Source of the DNA: Comamonas endophytica
GTDB taxonomy: Bacteria > Pseudomonadota > Gammaproteobacteria > Burkholderiales > Burkholderiaceae_C
Direction: 5' to 3'
Assembly (NCBI RefSeq): GCF_023634805.2
Contig: NZ_CP106881.1
Span: forward strand, 3,439,501 to 3,503,500
DNA: 64,000 nt
Each line of letters begins with the position of its first letter. Position 1 is the stretch's first letter. Of this stretch, positions 8,957-19,621 are shown one piece after another. A program made the position numbers and the translations under genes. Below the pieces are notes generated by a model. The model was given only the letters and a program-made list of their open reading frames with translations, did no database searches and was not told where the DNA came from.

Positions 8957-10027
8957 TCAGTACGTCACGATGACCCGCGAATCGCCAGCGTCCATGCGGC
9001 CGACGACGGCAGCCTGCGCAAACCCCTGGGCCGCAAACAGCTCGAGCACCTGCTGCACGCTGTCGGCGGAGCAGGACACCAACAGCCCGCCCGAAGTCTG
9101 CGGGTCGGTCAGCAGGGCCTGCAAGGATGGCGGCAACTGCTTGTCCATCTCGATCTGCTCGCCATAGGCTGCCCAGTTGCGCCCCGATGCGCCCGTGACC
9201 ACGCCGCGCTCGGCAAAGTCCTGCACCGTGGGCAGCAGCGGCAGCGCGCGGCCGTCGATGTGCGCCGTGAGACCCGCGCCGCGCGCCAGCTCCAGTGCAT
9301 GGCCCAGCAGGCCGAAGCCGGTGACATCGGTCAGCGCATGCACGCCTTCGATCCGCGCCAGCGCCGCGCCCGGACGGTTGAGCTGCGTGGTGGTCTCCAC
9401 CATGGCGCGGTAGCCGGCTTCATCGAGCAGGTTCTTCTTCAGCGCCGCAGACAGGATGCCCACGCCCAGGGGCTTGCCCAGCACCAGCACGTCGCCCTCA
9501 CGCGCATCGGCATTGCGCTTCATGTGCCTGGGGTTGACGATGCCGATGCCCACCAACCCATAGATCGGCTCGACCGAGTCGATCGAATGCCCGCCGGCCA
9601 GCGGAATGCCGGCTTCGCGGCAGATCGATTCGCCGCCTTCGAGCACCTTGGCGATGGTCGCGTGCGGCAGCACGTTGATCGGCATGCCGACGATGGCCAG
9701 CGCCATCAGCGGCGTGCCGCCCATCGCATAGATGTCCGACAGCGCATTGGCCGCGGCAATGCGGCCGAAGTCGTACGGATCGTCCACGATGGGCATGAAG
9801 AAATCGGTGGTCGCGACGATCGCCTGCTCGTCGTTGATGCGGTAGACGGCCGCATCGTCGGCGGTCTCGTTGCCCACCAGCAGGTCGGGGAAGAACTGCT
9901 TGGGCAGCGCGCTCTGCCCGATCAGCTGTGCCAGCACGCCCGGCGCGATCTTGCAGCCGCAGCCGCCGCCGTGGGACAGGGAAGTGAGACGCGGGGCCGT
10001 GGGCGGCTGGAGGGCGGTGTGGTTCAT
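8957..10027 (-). CDS. selD: selenide, water dikinase (selenophosphate synthetase)
   Basis: Makes selenophosphate from selenide and ATP, the selenium donor for tRNA-Sec charging (SelA) and for MnmH, both in this window. The glycine-rich N-terminal motif HGGGCGCK places Cys23 and Lys26 at the positions of the essential Cys17 and Lys20 of E. coli SelD; the nucleophile is Cys, not Sec. The metal/ATP motifs NETADDAAVY and TTDFFMPIVDDPYDFG follow. The 356-aa length is typical. It is last in the sel operon, 41 nt after selC, with no clear ribosome binding site of its own. Confidence 0.95.
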   Translation of the reverse strand: MNHTALQPPTAPRLTSLSHGGGCGCKIAPGVLAQLIGQSALPKQFFPDLLVGNETADDAAVYRINDEQAIVATTDFFMPIVDDPYDFGRIAAANALSDIYAMGGTPLMALAIVGMPINVLPHATIAKVLEGGESICREAGIPLAGGHSIDSVEPIYGLVGIGIVNPRHMKRNADAREGDVLVLGKPLGVGILSAALKKNLLDEAGYRAMVETTTQLNRPGAALARIEGVHALTDVTGFGLLGHALELARGAGLTAHIDGRALPLLPTVQDFAERGVVTGASGRNWAAYGEQIEMDKQLPPSLQALLTDPQTSGGLLVSCSADSVQQVLELFAAQGFAQAAVVGRMDAGDSRVIVTY

Positions 10028-10068
10028 GGGCTGGATCGGGCTCTTGGCGGATGCGTGGGCAAAGAGGG

Positions 10069-10161
10069 CGGAAAGCAGCAGGAGTCGAACCTACCCAGGA
10101 GCGGCTGACGCCCCTCACCGGGTTTGAAGCCCGGCCACACCACCGGGTGTGCATGCCTTCC
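10069..10161 (-). tRNA. selC: tRNA-Sec (anticodon TCA)
   Basis: On the minus strand the molecule begins with GGAAGGCA, which pairs with TGCTTTCC to form the 8-bp acceptor stem typical of bacterial tRNA-Sec (one G-U pair). The anticodon is TCA within GGGCTTCAAACCC. A long extra arm and a T-arm with GGTTCGACTCC follow. It is 93 nt to the discriminator G; the next bases are CCC, so the CCA end appears not to be encoded. It sits 38 nt after selB and 41 nt before selD, on the same strand. Confidence 0.95.
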
Positions 10162-10199
10162 ATCTGCGCCCGGCGCCAGGGCGGCGCGGGCAAGCATCG

Positions 10200-12134
10200 C
10201 TATTGTAACGGCGCCGCGGCATCCTGCCAGCGGGCGTCGGGGCGCAGCAGGTGCGCGTCGCGCAGCCGGCGCGTGTAGCCGACGCGGTCGAAGAACTCGA
10301 GGATCTGGATGGCGCGCTTGCGCCCCAGGCCCGTGGCGTCGCGAAAGGCACGCGCTTCGACTTCGGCGCGCGCATGCGCTCCCGCCAGCTCCTGCACCAG
10401 CTGCGCCAGCGCCTGCATGCGCGCGGCGCCGTAGTACAGGTCCTTGACCACAGGGAACACCTGTCCGCGGCGCGCCAGCTTGCGCAGCAGCTGGCGCACG
10501 CTGTCCTCACCGGCGCCCGTGGTGGCCGCCAGGTCGCGCACCCAGGGCGGGTCGTAGCGGCCGGCATCGATCAGCGGCAGCAGCTGTCTGGCAAGAACAT
10601 CTTCCTGCGCGCTCAGCTGTACCGCATGCCCGGGCAGATGCAGCCAGGCGCCACTGGCAGCGATCTGCGCATCGCGCAGCAAACCGTCGATCAGCGCGCG
10701 CCACAGCGCATCGTGCGTGCCTTGCACCAGCCCCGGCCAGGCCATGCGGCGCAGGCGCGCGGCGTTCAGGCCGGGCTCGTCGGGGTGCTTCTCGTGGAAT
10801 TGCGCGAGCGTCGCCAGCACCTGCGCACGCAGCTGTTGCCAGCGCGCCGCGGGCAGCAGCAGGGTGTCGCCGGCCAGCGGCAGCTGTAGGCAGTCGGCGG
10901 GCAGGTCTTGCGCGTCCCAGCGCCGGCCGGACAGCCGCACCAGCTGCGACAGCGGCAGGCCCTGCGGCGACCGGGCCAGCAGCTGCTCGGCGCGGCCCGT
11001 GCCGACGAGCGTCTGCAGCGCCTGCAGATAGGCGATGCGCTCGGGACTGCGGCGCTTGCGCGCGGGGGCGTAGGGATCGATGACGCTGCCGCCGGCAATG
11101 GTGCGGCTGGCCTGGGCATTGCGCAGGATCAAACGGTCGCCGGGCAGGCAGAACACCGGTGCATCCAGCACCAGCTGGGCGCGCACGCAGCTGCCCGGCT
11201 CGATGCGCTCGCCTTCGAGCAGCGCCACATGGGCCGTGCAATGCGCCGTGCCCAGGTGCAGGTGCACGGGCGTCCACTGGCGCAGCTCGGTCGCCGTGGC
11301 CAGCAGCTGCAGCTGCACGTCGATGCGCTCGGTGGCCTGCAGCAGCGCGCCATCGGCAATCCAGTCGCCGCGCTGGATGTCGTCCTTGCCCAGCCCTGCG
11401 AGGTTGAGCGCGCAGCGCTGCCCCGCCACGGCGCGCTCGCTGGCCTGGTTCTGCGCGTGGATGCTGCGCACGCGCAGGTCCTGGCCGGTGCGCGAATGCA
11501 CCAGGGTATCGCCCGTGGCCACGGCGCCGCCGAACACCGTGCCAGTGACCACCGTGCCCTGGCCCGCCAGGCTGAAGCTGCGGTCCACGGCCAGGCGGAA
11601 CAATCCGCCCTGCGCGCGCGCGGGCATGCGCTGGGCCAGGGTGTGCAGATGGCTGCGCAGCGCGGCCACGCCCGGGTCCTCCGGGCGGCTGGCCGCGGTT
11701 TCGAAGACCGGCGCCCCCGCGAAGGGCGTGGCGCCCAGCAGATCGGCCAGTTGGGCCCGGGCCGCGCCGACCTGCGCCGCGCTGGCGCGGTCCACCTTGG
11801 TCAAGGCAATGCTGGCCTGGGTGACGCCCAGCAGCTGCAGGATATCGAGGTGCTCGCGCGTCTGCGGCATCACGCCGTCGTCGGCCGCCACGACCAGCAG
11901 CGCATGGTCTATGCCGACCGCGCCGGCGGCCATGGTGTGCACGAATTTCTCGTGCCCCGGCACGTCGATGATGCCCAGCACGTCGCCATTGGGCAGCGGC
12001 GCATAGGCATAACCCAGCGCGATCGAGATGCCGCGCGCCTTCTCTTCCTTGAGGCGGTCCGTGTCCACGCCGGTGAGCGCGCGCACCAGCGTGGTCTTGC
12101 CATGGTCGATATGGCCTGCGGTGCCGATGATCAT
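10200..12134 (-). CDS. selB: selenocysteine-specific elongation factor SelB
   Basis: GTPase that binds Sec-tRNA-Sec and the SECIS hairpin of mRNA to decode UGA as Sec. The ATG at 12132-12134 overlaps the selA stop (ATGA) and starts [15 protein letters not shown] (G1). G3 DVPGHEKFV and G4 TKVD follow. Domains II-III are EF-Tu-like, and the C-terminal winged-helix repeats (about 400-644) bind SECIS RNA. The 644-aa length is slightly longer than E. coli SelB (614). A longer upstream frame exists but lies inside selA and lacks support. Its substrate mRNA, fdnG, is upstream in the same cluster. Confidence 0.95.
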   Translation of the reverse strand: MIIGTAGHIDHGKTTLVRALTGVDTDRLKEEKARGISIALGYAYAPLPNGDVLGIIDVPGHEKFVHTMAAGAVGIDHALLVVAADDGVMPQTREHLDILQLLGVTQASIALTKVDRASAAQVGAARAQLADLLGATPFAGAPVFETAASRPEDPGVAALRSHLHTLAQRMPARAQGGLFRLAVDRSFSLAGQGTVVTGTVFGGAVATGDTLVHSRTGQDLRVRSIHAQNQASERAVAGQRCALNLAGLGKDDIQRGDWIADGALLQATERIDVQLQLLATATELRQWTPVHLHLGTAHCTAHVALLEGERIEPGSCVRAQLVLDAPVFCLPGDRLILRNAQASRTIAGGSVIDPYAPARKRRSPERIAYLQALQTLVGTGRAEQLLARSPQGLPLSQLVRLSGRRWDAQDLPADCLQLPLAGDTLLLPAARWQQLRAQVLATLAQFHEKHPDEPGLNAARLRRMAWPGLVQGTHDALWRALIDGLLRDAQIAASGAWLHLPGHAVQLSAQEDVLARQLLPLIDAGRYDPPWVRDLAATTGAGEDSVRQLLRKLARRGQVFPVVKDLYYGAARMQALAQLVQELAGAHARAEVEARAFRDATGLGRKRAIQILEFFDRVGYTRRLRDAHLLRPDARWQDAAAPLQ

Positions 12135-13579
12135 GGCCGGCTGCCAGCGATGTTGGCCGCCAGCAGCGGCAATTGCGCGGCAAACAGCGCCTGCTGCGGC
12201 GCCTCCAGGCAGCGCAGATCCAGCCACAGCGCATCGGCCTGCACGCGCCCGATCACCGGGCGGGGCAGGGCGCGCAACGCGGCTTCGAGCTGCAGCAGCT
12301 GGCGTCCGGCCTGGCGGCCCGAGGCCGGGTGGATGCGCAGGCCGTGGCTCGGCAGCGATTCAACGGGCAGCGCGCCGCTGCCGATCTGGCTGGCCATGGC
12401 CGCGGTTTCGACCACATAGGCGCTGCCCAGCGCGGCCTGCAGCTGCGGCGCGAGCGCCTGGGCCTGGGCCTGCATCTCGGTTTCCTGGCGCGTGAACAGC
12501 CGCAGCGTGGTCAGGCGCTCGGCCAATTGTTCGGGGTGCAGGTACAGCCGCAGCACCGGCTCAAGCGCCGCCAGCGTCAGCTTGCCCACGCGCATCGCGC
12601 GCTTGAGCGGGTTTTTCTTGATGCGCGCAATCAGGTGCCTGCGCCCGACGATCAGCCCGGCCTGCGGGCCGCCCAGCAGCTTGTCGCCGCTGAAGGTGAC
12701 GATGTCGGCGCCCGCGGCGAGGGTCTCGCGCACGGTGACCTCGTGCGGCAGGCCCCACTGGCGCATGTCGACCAGCGTGCCGCTGCCCAGGTCCACCACC
12801 ATGTTCAGGCCCTGCGCGTGGGCGATGGCCGCCACTTCCTGGTCGCTGACGCTCTTGGTGAAGCCCGTCACCTCGTAGTTGCTGCAATGCACCTTCATCA
12901 GCAGGCCGGTGTCGGCGCCAAGGGCCTCGCGGTAGTCGCTCGCATGGGTGCGGTTGGTGGTGCCGACCTCGACCAGCCGGGCGCCGGCGCGCGCCATGAT
13001 GTCGGGAATGCGGAAGGCGCCGCCGATCTCGACCAGTTCGCCGCGCGAGACGATCACCTCCTTGCCCACGGCCAGCGTGCCCAGCGTGAGCAGCACGGCA
13101 GCGGCATTGTTGTTGACCACCGTGGCGGCCTCGGCGCCGGTGAGCTCGCAGATGAGTTCCTCGATCAGGTCGTCGCGGTCGCCGCGCCCACCGGTTGCCA
13201 GGTCGTATTCGAGGTTTGCGGGATTCAGCATCGCCTCGATCACTGCATCCACTGCCTCCTGCGGCAGCAGCGCGCGGCCCAGGTTGGTGTGCAGTACGGT
13301 GCCGGTGAGGTTGAACACCGCCTGCAGGCGCGGCGCGAAGCGCGCGGCCAGGCGCTCGCCGGCCGCCGCGGCAATACCCTCGAAGCTGGTGGCGTCTGGG
13401 GCCGGCGCGGCGCCCGCGCGCAACTCGCCGCGAAGCGCATCGAGCGTGTCGCGCAGCGCCTGGGTGCAGGCCTGGCGGCCATGGCGGTCAAGCCAGGGCG
13501 CCAGCGCGGGGCTGCCGAGCAGCCGGTCCACGGAGGGCAGGGGGGAGCGGGGGGAGGATGCGCTGGCGTCGGTTCTCAT
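12131..13579 (-). CDS. selA: L-seryl-tRNA(Sec) selenium transferase
   Basis: PLP enzyme that converts Ser-tRNA-Sec to Sec-tRNA-Sec using selenophosphate. The N-terminal domain carries the tRNA-binding region and [16 protein letters not shown]. The PLP-binding lysine is Lys300 in [12 protein letters not shown] (Lys295 in E. coli). GTTNRTH and the Gly-rich VVDLGSGTL are also conserved. The protein is 482 aa, close to the norm. It starts 15 nt after the fdhE stop and is translationally coupled to selB. The usual homodecamer is known for the family, not visible from sequence. Confidence 0.95.
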   Translation of the reverse strand: MRTDASASSPRSPLPSVDRLLGSPALAPWLDRHGRQACTQALRDTLDALRGELRAGAAPAPDATSFEGIAAAAGERLAARFAPRLQAVFNLTGTVLHTNLGRALLPQEAVDAVIEAMLNPANLEYDLATGGRGDRDDLIEELICELTGAEAATVVNNNAAAVLLTLGTLAVGKEVIVSRGELVEIGGAFRIPDIMARAGARLVEVGTTNRTHASDYREALGADTGLLMKVHCSNYEVTGFTKSVSDQEVAAIAHAQGLNMVVDLGSGTLVDMRQWGLPHEVTVRETLAAGADIVTFSGDKLLGGPQAGLIVGRRHLIARIKKNPLKRAMRVGKLTLAALEPVLRLYLHPEQLAERLTTLRLFTRQETEMQAQAQALAPQLQAALGSAYVVETAAMASQIGSGALPVESLPSHGLRIHPASGRQAGRQLLQLEAALRALPRPVIGRVQADALWLDLRCLEAPQQALFAAQLPLLAANIAGSRP

Positions 13580-13594
13580 CCCGCTATTTTGAGC

Positions 13595-14560
13595 TCATTC
13601 CGCAGCCGGATCGACCAAAGCCTGGTCGCCCTCGCTTCGCTCCTCGGCAAAGGCCACGTACAGCAGCGGGTTGGTGCTGGCGCGCTTGAACTGCGTCTCG
13701 CCCATCAACAGATCCAGCATCAGCGATGCGAGATCGTCCGCCAGGGGCTCGGCCAGCGGGTCCTTCTCCTGGTTGACCACCTTGCGGTAGCAGCCGCATT
13801 CGCTGCAGGTCTCGGCCGTCACCACCTCGCCCTGGCCTTCGATGCCCTGGTACTGGACTCCCTTGGTGGATTCGCAGTGCGAGCACTTGACGCGCACCAT
13901 GTGCCACTCGGTGCAGCAGATGCCGCAGTGCAGGTAGCGGTGGCCGTTGGCCTTGCCGCCGATGCGCAGCACGCTGGCCACGGGCTCGCTGGCGCAGACC
14001 GGGCAGATCGACGCAGGCTCGGTGTAGGGCACGTCGCCCACGGCCAGATGCGCCGCGCGCTGGGTGAACACCACCTGCAGCGCGGCCATGACGAAGGGCG
14101 CCATGCCCACGTCGCGCGCCGCCACTTCCTTTTGCAGCAGGCGCTTGGCGACGGCTTCGCGCTCGGCCTGCGGCATCCCGCGCAGCGCGCCGATCAGCGG
14201 CTGCAGCGGCTCTGGCAGGCCCTGCGCGCCCTCGAGGCGGTCGAGCATGGTGTCGAGCACCTGCAGCCAGGCCGGGTCCAGATGGTCGGCGGCGGGCAGC
14301 AGCGGCATCGAATGCTGCTGGGCCAGCGCGATGGCGGCGGCCGGCAGCTCGGGTGCCGGCAGGGTGGCCAGCGCATGGTGCTGGGCGTCGACGATGCTGG
14401 CGACAAACAGGATGTAGTCGCCGATGGGGTTGCCCTGGGCCAGCTGGCGCAGGCGCGCGGCGCGCTCGGCAAACAGGCTGCCGGCCTCGGGCAGGCGGAT
14501 GCGCGGGAAGTTGATCTGGTCGATCGACTCGATCTCGCCGCGTTGGAGAATGCGTTGCAT
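13595..14560 (-). CDS. fdhE: formate dehydrogenase accessory protein FdhE
   Basis: Cytoplasmic factor needed for assembly and activity of respiratory formate dehydrogenases. The C-terminal half carries the expected CxxC pairs CPVC, CGIC, CSHC and CSEC, which bind iron in a rubredoxin-like manner. The ATG at 14558-14560 has GGAAA about 6 nt upstream; an ATG ten codons earlier is possible but has no better site. Length is 321 aa. It separates the structural fdn genes from selA, and the 15-nt gap to selA suggests one transcript. A REP-like repeat pair lies just upstream. Confidence 0.9.
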   Translation of the reverse strand: MQRILQRGEIESIDQINFPRIRLPEAGSLFAERAARLRQLAQGNPIGDYILFVASIVDAQHHALATLPAPELPAAAIALAQQHSMPLLPAADHLDPAWLQVLDTMLDRLEGAQGLPEPLQPLIGALRGMPQAEREAVAKRLLQKEVAARDVGMAPFVMAALQVVFTQRAAHLAVGDVPYTEPASICPVCASEPVASVLRIGGKANGHRYLHCGICCTEWHMVRVKCSHCESTKGVQYQGIEGQGEVVTAETCSECGCYRKVVNQEKDPLAEPLADDLASLMLDLLMGETQFKRASTNPLLYVAFAEERSEGDQALVDPAAE

Positions 14561-14625
14561 GGGGTATTTCCAAATAAGTGCCGCCGGCATGCCTGGGAGG
14601 CGTGCCGGCGGCGGTGATCTGAAAA

Positions 14626-14716
14626 CCGTTCGTGGTGAGCCTGTCGAACCATGAACGGCCTACGCTCAAAACTTGACCGCAGGCCCTTCATCCTTCGACA
14701 AGCTCAGGACGAACGG
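14626..14716. repeat. inverted pair of REP-like hairpins
   Basis: Two hairpins face each other. The left one (14626-14658) has an 11-bp stem with one G-T pair and an 11-nt loop GAGCCTGTCGA. The right one (14684-14716) is its mirror, with loop TCGACAAGCTC (GAGCTTGTCGA on the other strand) and two imperfect pairs. Next to the loop the left stem uses GG/CC and the right uses CC/GG, a compensatory change. The pair lies between fdnI and fdhE. Confidence 0.75.
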
Positions 14717-14765
14717 TCTTGAAAGTGCGCCCTGGGCTTAACTGGTTGAAGCAAGACGAAGCCTG

Positions 14766-15392
14766 TCAGTCCTTCTCGCCCGTCATGCGCCGATACCACA
14801 GCGGATGATGGTACTTCGCCCAGGCCCGGTTCACCGTCCCATACACCATCGCACGGATCGTGCCGCGGGTCCAGATGGCGGCGTAGATGTGCATGATGAT
14901 CAGGCCGAAGAGCACCGTGGCGGACACCGCGTGCAGCACGGCGCTGGCGCGCACGATGTCCACCGGCAGGTTCCACCAGGCGCGCCACATCAGCACGCCC
15001 GACAGCGTCAGGCCCAGCATCGAGGCGATCAGCAGCCAGAACAGCACCTTCTGGCCGCCGTTGTACTTGTCCTGTTCGGGCATCACATGGTGCTCCTCGG
15101 TGACGAGTTTGGGCGCTTCCTTGAGCCACTGGATGTCGTTGGCGCGGATGATGTTCAGCCGCCAGAAGCTGAACACCATCAGCACGAAGCCCAGCGCCAT
15201 CACCACCCCGATATAGGGGTGCAGGATGCGCGCCCAGGTGCCGCTGCCGAACAGCTGGACCAGCGGGTAGAAGGCCGGGTGGAAGAAAGCCAGGCCCGAC
15301 GCCGCCAGCAGCACGAAGGTGATCGCCACCAGCCAGTGGTTGGCGCGCTCGCCTGCGCCGTAGCGCTTGAGGTCACGGGGGCTGCGTTTCAT
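14766..15392 (-). CDS. fdnI: formate dehydrogenase gamma subunit, cytochrome b556
   Basis: Membrane di-haem subunit that passes electrons from the periplasmic FdnGH to the quinone pool. The ATG at 15390-15392 overlaps the fdnH stop (ATGA) and has GGAGG about 7 nt upstream; the long N-terminal extension of the open frame is inside fdnH and not real. Four membrane helices are visible (around residues 18-36, 54-72, 112-130 and 150-170), with conserved histidines in ERANHW, LHPYIG, LHAVSA and IMHIYAA. It is 208 aa, as in the family. Confidence 0.92.
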   Translation of the reverse strand: MKRSPRDLKRYGAGERANHWLVAITFVLLAASGLAFFHPAFYPLVQLFGSGTWARILHPYIGVVMALGFVLMVFSFWRLNIIRANDIQWLKEAPKLVTEEHHVMPEQDKYNGGQKVLFWLLIASMLGLTLSGVLMWRAWWNLPVDIVRASAVLHAVSATVLFGLIIMHIYAAIWTRGTIRAMVYGTVNRAWAKYHHPLWYRRMTGEKD

Positions 15393-16330
15393 TTTGCGTC
15401 CTCCTTGTCCAGCATCTGCTGCTCCAGCCGTTCTTCCATGCGTTCCTCCTCGCGCTCGAGTTCCGCGGGCACCTCGTGCGGGCCCTTGGTCACGTAGTGG
15501 AAGAAGCTGCCCACGGCGGCCGCGCCCAGCGCCGCCAGCGCCAGCGGCTTGGCCACGCCCTTCCACAGCGACACCATCGGGCTGATCTTCGGATCATCCG
15601 GCAGGCCCTTGTACAGCGACGGCTTGTCCGCATGGTGCAGCACGTACATGACGTGCGTGCCGCCCACGCCGGCCGGGTCGTACAGGCCGGCCTTGTCGAA
15701 GCCTCGGCGGTTCAGGTCCTGGATCCGGTGCTCGGCATGCTCCTTCATCGCCTGCTTGGTGCCGAACTGGATGGCACCCGTGGGGCAGGTCTTGACGCAG
15801 GCGGGCTCGCGTCCCACGGCCACGCGGTCGGAACACAGGGTGCACTTGTACGCCTTGTGGTCCTTCTTCGAGATGCGCGGGATGTTGAACGGGCAGCCGG
15901 TCACGCAGTAGCCGCAGCCGATGCAGTTCTCCTGCTGGAAGTCCACGATGCCGTTGCTGTACTGCAGGATCGCGCCCGGCGAGGGGCAGGCCTTGAGGCA
16001 GCCCGGGTCCTCGCAGTGCATGCAGCCGTCCTTGCGGATCAGCCACTCCAGGTTGCCCGTGGCCTCGTTTTCGTACTCGGTGAAACGCATCACGGTCCAC
16101 GACGCGGCGGTCAGGTCGGTGGGGTTGTCATAGACCCCCGCCGCCGCCGTGCCGATGTCGTCGCGCAGATCGTTCCACTCCATGCAGGCGGTCTGGCAGG
16201 CCTTGCAGCCAATGCACTTGGAGACGTCGATCAGCTTGGCCACCTCGCCGGAATGCGTTTCCCGCATGCTGGGCGAGGGGGTGGTGGTCGCCGAACGGCG
16301 CTTGATATCGAGAGAATGTGTAGAAGACAT
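15389..16330 (-). CDS. fdnH: formate dehydrogenase beta subunit, iron-sulfur protein
   Basis: Carries the electron wire between the Mo catalytic subunit and the cytochrome b subunit. Four cysteine groups for four [4Fe-4S] clusters are clear: [35 protein letters not shown] and CTLCSDR...CVKTC. A single C-terminal membrane helix (about 262-282) anchors it, followed by a charged Glu/Arg-rich tail. It is 313 aa, slightly longer than E. coli FdnH (294). The 10-nt gap to fdnG and the ATGA overlap with fdnI show a single operon. Confidence 0.95.
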   Translation of the reverse strand: MSSTHSLDIKRRSATTTPSPSMRETHSGEVAKLIDVSKCIGCKACQTACMEWNDLRDDIGTAAAGVYDNPTDLTAASWTVMRFTEYENEATGNLEWLIRKDGCMHCEDPGCLKACPSPGAILQYSNGIVDFQQENCIGCGYCVTGCPFNIPRISKKDHKAYKCTLCSDRVAVGREPACVKTCPTGAIQFGTKQAMKEHAEHRIQDLNRRGFDKAGLYDPAGVGGTHVMYVLHHADKPSLYKGLPDDPKISPMVSLWKGVAKPLALAALGAAAVGSFFHYVTKGPHEVPAELEREEERMEERLEQQMLDKEDAK

Positions 16331-16340
16331 CAGCTACTCC

Positions 16341-19300
16341 TTAGGCCTTTTCCACCTTCACGAGGAAGGTCTTGGATTCTGGTGTGTTGCTGTTGCCGTC
16401 ACCAATCGATGCCGTGAGATTGTTGGCCATGTGGCCCTTGCGCCCGGTCGTGGCAAAGCCCCAGTGGATGGGAATGCCGACATGGTGCACGGTCTTGCCT
16501 TCGATCTGCATGGGCTTGAGGCGCTTGGTCACCACCGCCGCGGCGCGCACGTAGCCGCGCTTGGAAGTGACCCTGACCTGCTGTCCGGTGGCAATGCCCA
16601 GCTCCTGCGCCAGCGCCTCCCCGATCTCGACGAACTGCTCCGGCTGAACGATGTTGTTCAGCTGGACATGCTTGGTCCAGTAGTGGAAGTGCTCGGTCAG
16701 GCGGTAGGTCGTGCCCACGTGCGGGAACTCGGCGGCCGTGCCGGCAGTGCCCTTGGTCGACTCGAGAATCCGCACCGCGGGGTTGATGACCGCGAGCTTG
16801 TTCTGCGGGTACATCGGGTTGTAGCCCAGCGGATTGTCGAAGGCCTCGTAGTGCGTCGGCAGCGGTCCCTCGTTCATGCCCTTGCGCGCGAAGAAGCGCG
16901 CCACGCCCTCGGGGTTCATGATGAACGGGCCCACGGTGGCCGGGTCCATGTTCAACCCCATGTCCGGCACGTCGGGGCCCGCCCAGGCCTTGCCGTTCCA
17001 CTCGATGAGCTTGCGGTTCGGGTTGAAGGGCTTGCCCTGCAGGTCGCACGAGGCGCGGTTGTACAGGATGCGGCGGTTGAGCGGCCAGGCCCAGGCCCAG
17101 TTCAGCGTGTTGCCCACGCCGGTCGGGTCGGAGTTGTCGCGGCGCGCCATCTGGTTGCCCGAGGAGGTCCAGCAGCCGGTGTAGATCCAGCAGCCGCTGA
17201 GCGTGCTGCCGTCGTCGCGCAGCTCGGCGAAGCTGCTCAGCTGTTCGCCGGCGCGGCGCAGCAGCTTGGTCGGATCCTTGGGGTCGAACAGGTCGACCAG
17301 CGCGCGGCCGTTGTACTCCTTGGCCACCTCTTCGGAGGTCGGGTGCGCCGGCTCGACGTAGGGCCAGTAGAGATTGGCGATCGGGTCGGGGAACTTGCCG
17401 CCGTCCTTGGCGTAGGCCGCCTTGAGGCGCAGATGCAGCGCCGACATGATGGCGATGTCGGTCTTGGCCTCGCCCGGCGGCTCGGCCGCCTTCCAGTGCC
17501 ACTGCAGCACGCGCGAGGAACTCACCACCGCGCCGTCTTCCTCGGCGAAACAGGTCGTCGGCAGGCGGAACACCTCGGTCTGGATCGATGCGGTGTCGAC
17601 GTCGTTGAACTCGCCGTGGTTCTTCCAGAACTCGGAGGTCTCGGTGACCAGCGGATCCATGATGACCAGGAACTTGAGCTTGGACAGGCCGGTGCGCACG
17701 CGGTTGCTGTTGGCCAGCGAGGCCAGCGGGTTGAAGCCCTGCGCCAGGTAGCCGTTGATCTTGCCTTCGTTCATCATGTCGAAGACCTGCAGCATGTCGT
17801 ACTGGCGGTCGAGCTTGGGCAGGTAGTCGAAGGCCCAGTTGTTCTCGGCCGTCGCCGCGGGTCCATACCAGGCCTTCATCAGGCTGATGTGGAACTTGGG
17901 CGTGTTCGACCAGTAGTTCATCTGGCCCGGACGCATGGCCTTCGGGGTGCGTGCCTCGAGGTACTTGCCGTAGTCCTGCTCGCCCTCGTTGGGCAGCGAC
18001 AGGTAGCCCGGCAGGCCCGCCGTCAGCAGGCCCAGATCGGTCAGCCCCTGGATGTTCGAGTGCCCGCGCAGCGCGTTCATGCCGCCGCCCGAGATGCCGA
18101 TGTTGCCCAGCAGCAGCTGGATCATCGCGCCGGTGCGCAGGATCTGCGCGCCCGTCGTGTGCTGGGTCCAGCCCAGCGCGTAGAGGATCGTGGCCGCGCG
18201 TCCCGGCTGCGCCGTCGAGGCCAGCTGCTCGCAGACATGCAGGAATTTGGCCTTGGGCGTGCCGCAGATGCTCTCGACCTTTTCCGCGGTGTAGCCGGCG
18301 TAGTGGCGCTTGAGCCACTGGTACACGCAGCGCGGGTGCTCCAGCGTCGGGTCGGTCTTCACATAGCCGTCGGCGTCGAGCTCGTAGTCCCACGAGGTCT
18401 TGTCGTAGCTGCGCGTCTGCGGGTCGTAGCCGGCGAAGATGCCCTCGTCGAAGGCGAAGTCCTCGCGCACGATATACGTGAAGTCGGTGTAGTTCCTCAC
18501 GTATTCGTGATGGATCTTGTTGTTCGTCAGCAGATAGTTGATGACGGCGCCCAGGAACACGATGTCGCTGCCCGAACGGATGGGGGCATAGAAATCGGCC
18601 ACCGATGCGGATCGGTTGAAGCGCGGGTCGACCACCATGAAGTGCGCATTGTTGTGCTCCTTCGCCTCGGTCACCCATTTGAAGCCGCAGGGATGGGCTT
18701 CGGCGGCATTGCCGCCCATGATCAAAATAACGTCCGCGTTCTTGATGTCGACCCAATGGTTCGTCATCGCTCCACGGCCAAACGTCGGGGCAAGACCTGC
18801 CACCGTCGGGCCGTGTCAGACACGTGCTTGGTTGTCGAATGCAAGAAGGCCCCAGGAACGGGCCACTTTGTGCGTGATGTAGCCGGCTTCGTTGCTGGCG
18901 GCCGAGGCGGCGAGCATGCCGGTGGTGAGCCAGCGGTTCACCGTCTGGCCCTTGTCGTTCTTCTCGACGAAGTTCGCGTCGCGGTCGTCCTTGAGCAGCT
19001 TGGTGATGCGGGTCAGCGCTTCGTCCCAGGACATGCGCTTCCACTCGTTGGAGCCGGGCGCGCGGTATTCGGGGTATTTGAGGCGGTTCGGGCTGTGCAC
19101 GAAGTCCAGCAGCGACGCGCCCTTGGGGCACAGCGTGCCGCGGTTGACCGGATGGTCCGGGTCGCCTTCGACGTGGATCACCGACAGCTTGGCGTTCTTC
19201 GCGCCGTCGCCGAGCGAATACATCAGGATGCCGCAGCCTACCGAGCAGTAGGTACAGGTCTGGCGCGTGACCGTAGTCGCGGCCAGCTTGAACTGGCGCA

Positions 19301-19406
19301 CCTCAGCGAGCGCGGCGGTGGGCGAGAAGCCCATCACCGCAAGGCTGGATGCCGCCAGACTGGAACCAGTCACTTTCATGAACTGGCGTCTGGAGAATTG
19401 CACCAT
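16341..19406 (-). CDS. fdnG: formate dehydrogenase alpha subunit, selenocysteine-containing
   Basis: Periplasmic Mo-bis-MGD catalytic subunit that oxidises formate to CO2. The true gene spans an in-frame TGA at 18816-18818; decoding it as Sec gives 1021 aa (E. coli FdnG is 1015) with Sec at residue 197, in the family context NQARV-U-HGPTVAGLAPTFG. The ATG at 19404-19406 begins a Tat signal (SRRQFMK). The [4Fe-4S] site CTYCSVGC...CPKG lies near residues 50-95. A SECIS hairpin directly follows the UGA. Read without recoding, the locus looks like two genes. selA, selB, selC and selD lie downstream on the same strand. Confidence 0.97.
18773..18818 (-). promoter_or_regulatory. bacterial SECIS element of fdnG
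   Basis: Immediately after UGA (18816-18818), CACGGCC (18815-18809) pairs perfectly with GGCCGTG (18779-18773). The apical part is a GG, bulged U, GGCA stem closing the loop GGUCU and pairing with UGCC-CC. The bulged U and the GGUCU loop match the SelB recognition features known from E. coli fdhF and fdnG. Confidence 0.9.
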
Positions 19407-19621
19407 GGGGGGTACCTTTTTTAAATGACGCTTGTGACTCGATTCTAGAAGTAAGCACTGAATCAAGTTTCATCCGCACCACTATCACCCATCCCAGGTC
19501 GGGTTCTCCGCCAGTTCATGCCCCTATCATTTGAGAGGCGAGAAGGGTTATTGACCGCTCGAAGCCGTTTTTTCGTCCCGCGAGAGTAGGTGTTTACCCT
19601 TGTTGCTGCACAATCCTGCGC

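Noticed and set aside
18816..18818. Premature stop or frameshift in the formate dehydrogenase gene
   Set aside because: The TGA is at the Sec position, is followed by a SECIS hairpin, and sel genes are adjacent; there is no change of frame.
16149..19424. 1091-codon plus-strand ORF opposite fdnG
   Set aside because: Antisense shadow caused by high third-position GC; fdnG itself has clear motifs in every segment.
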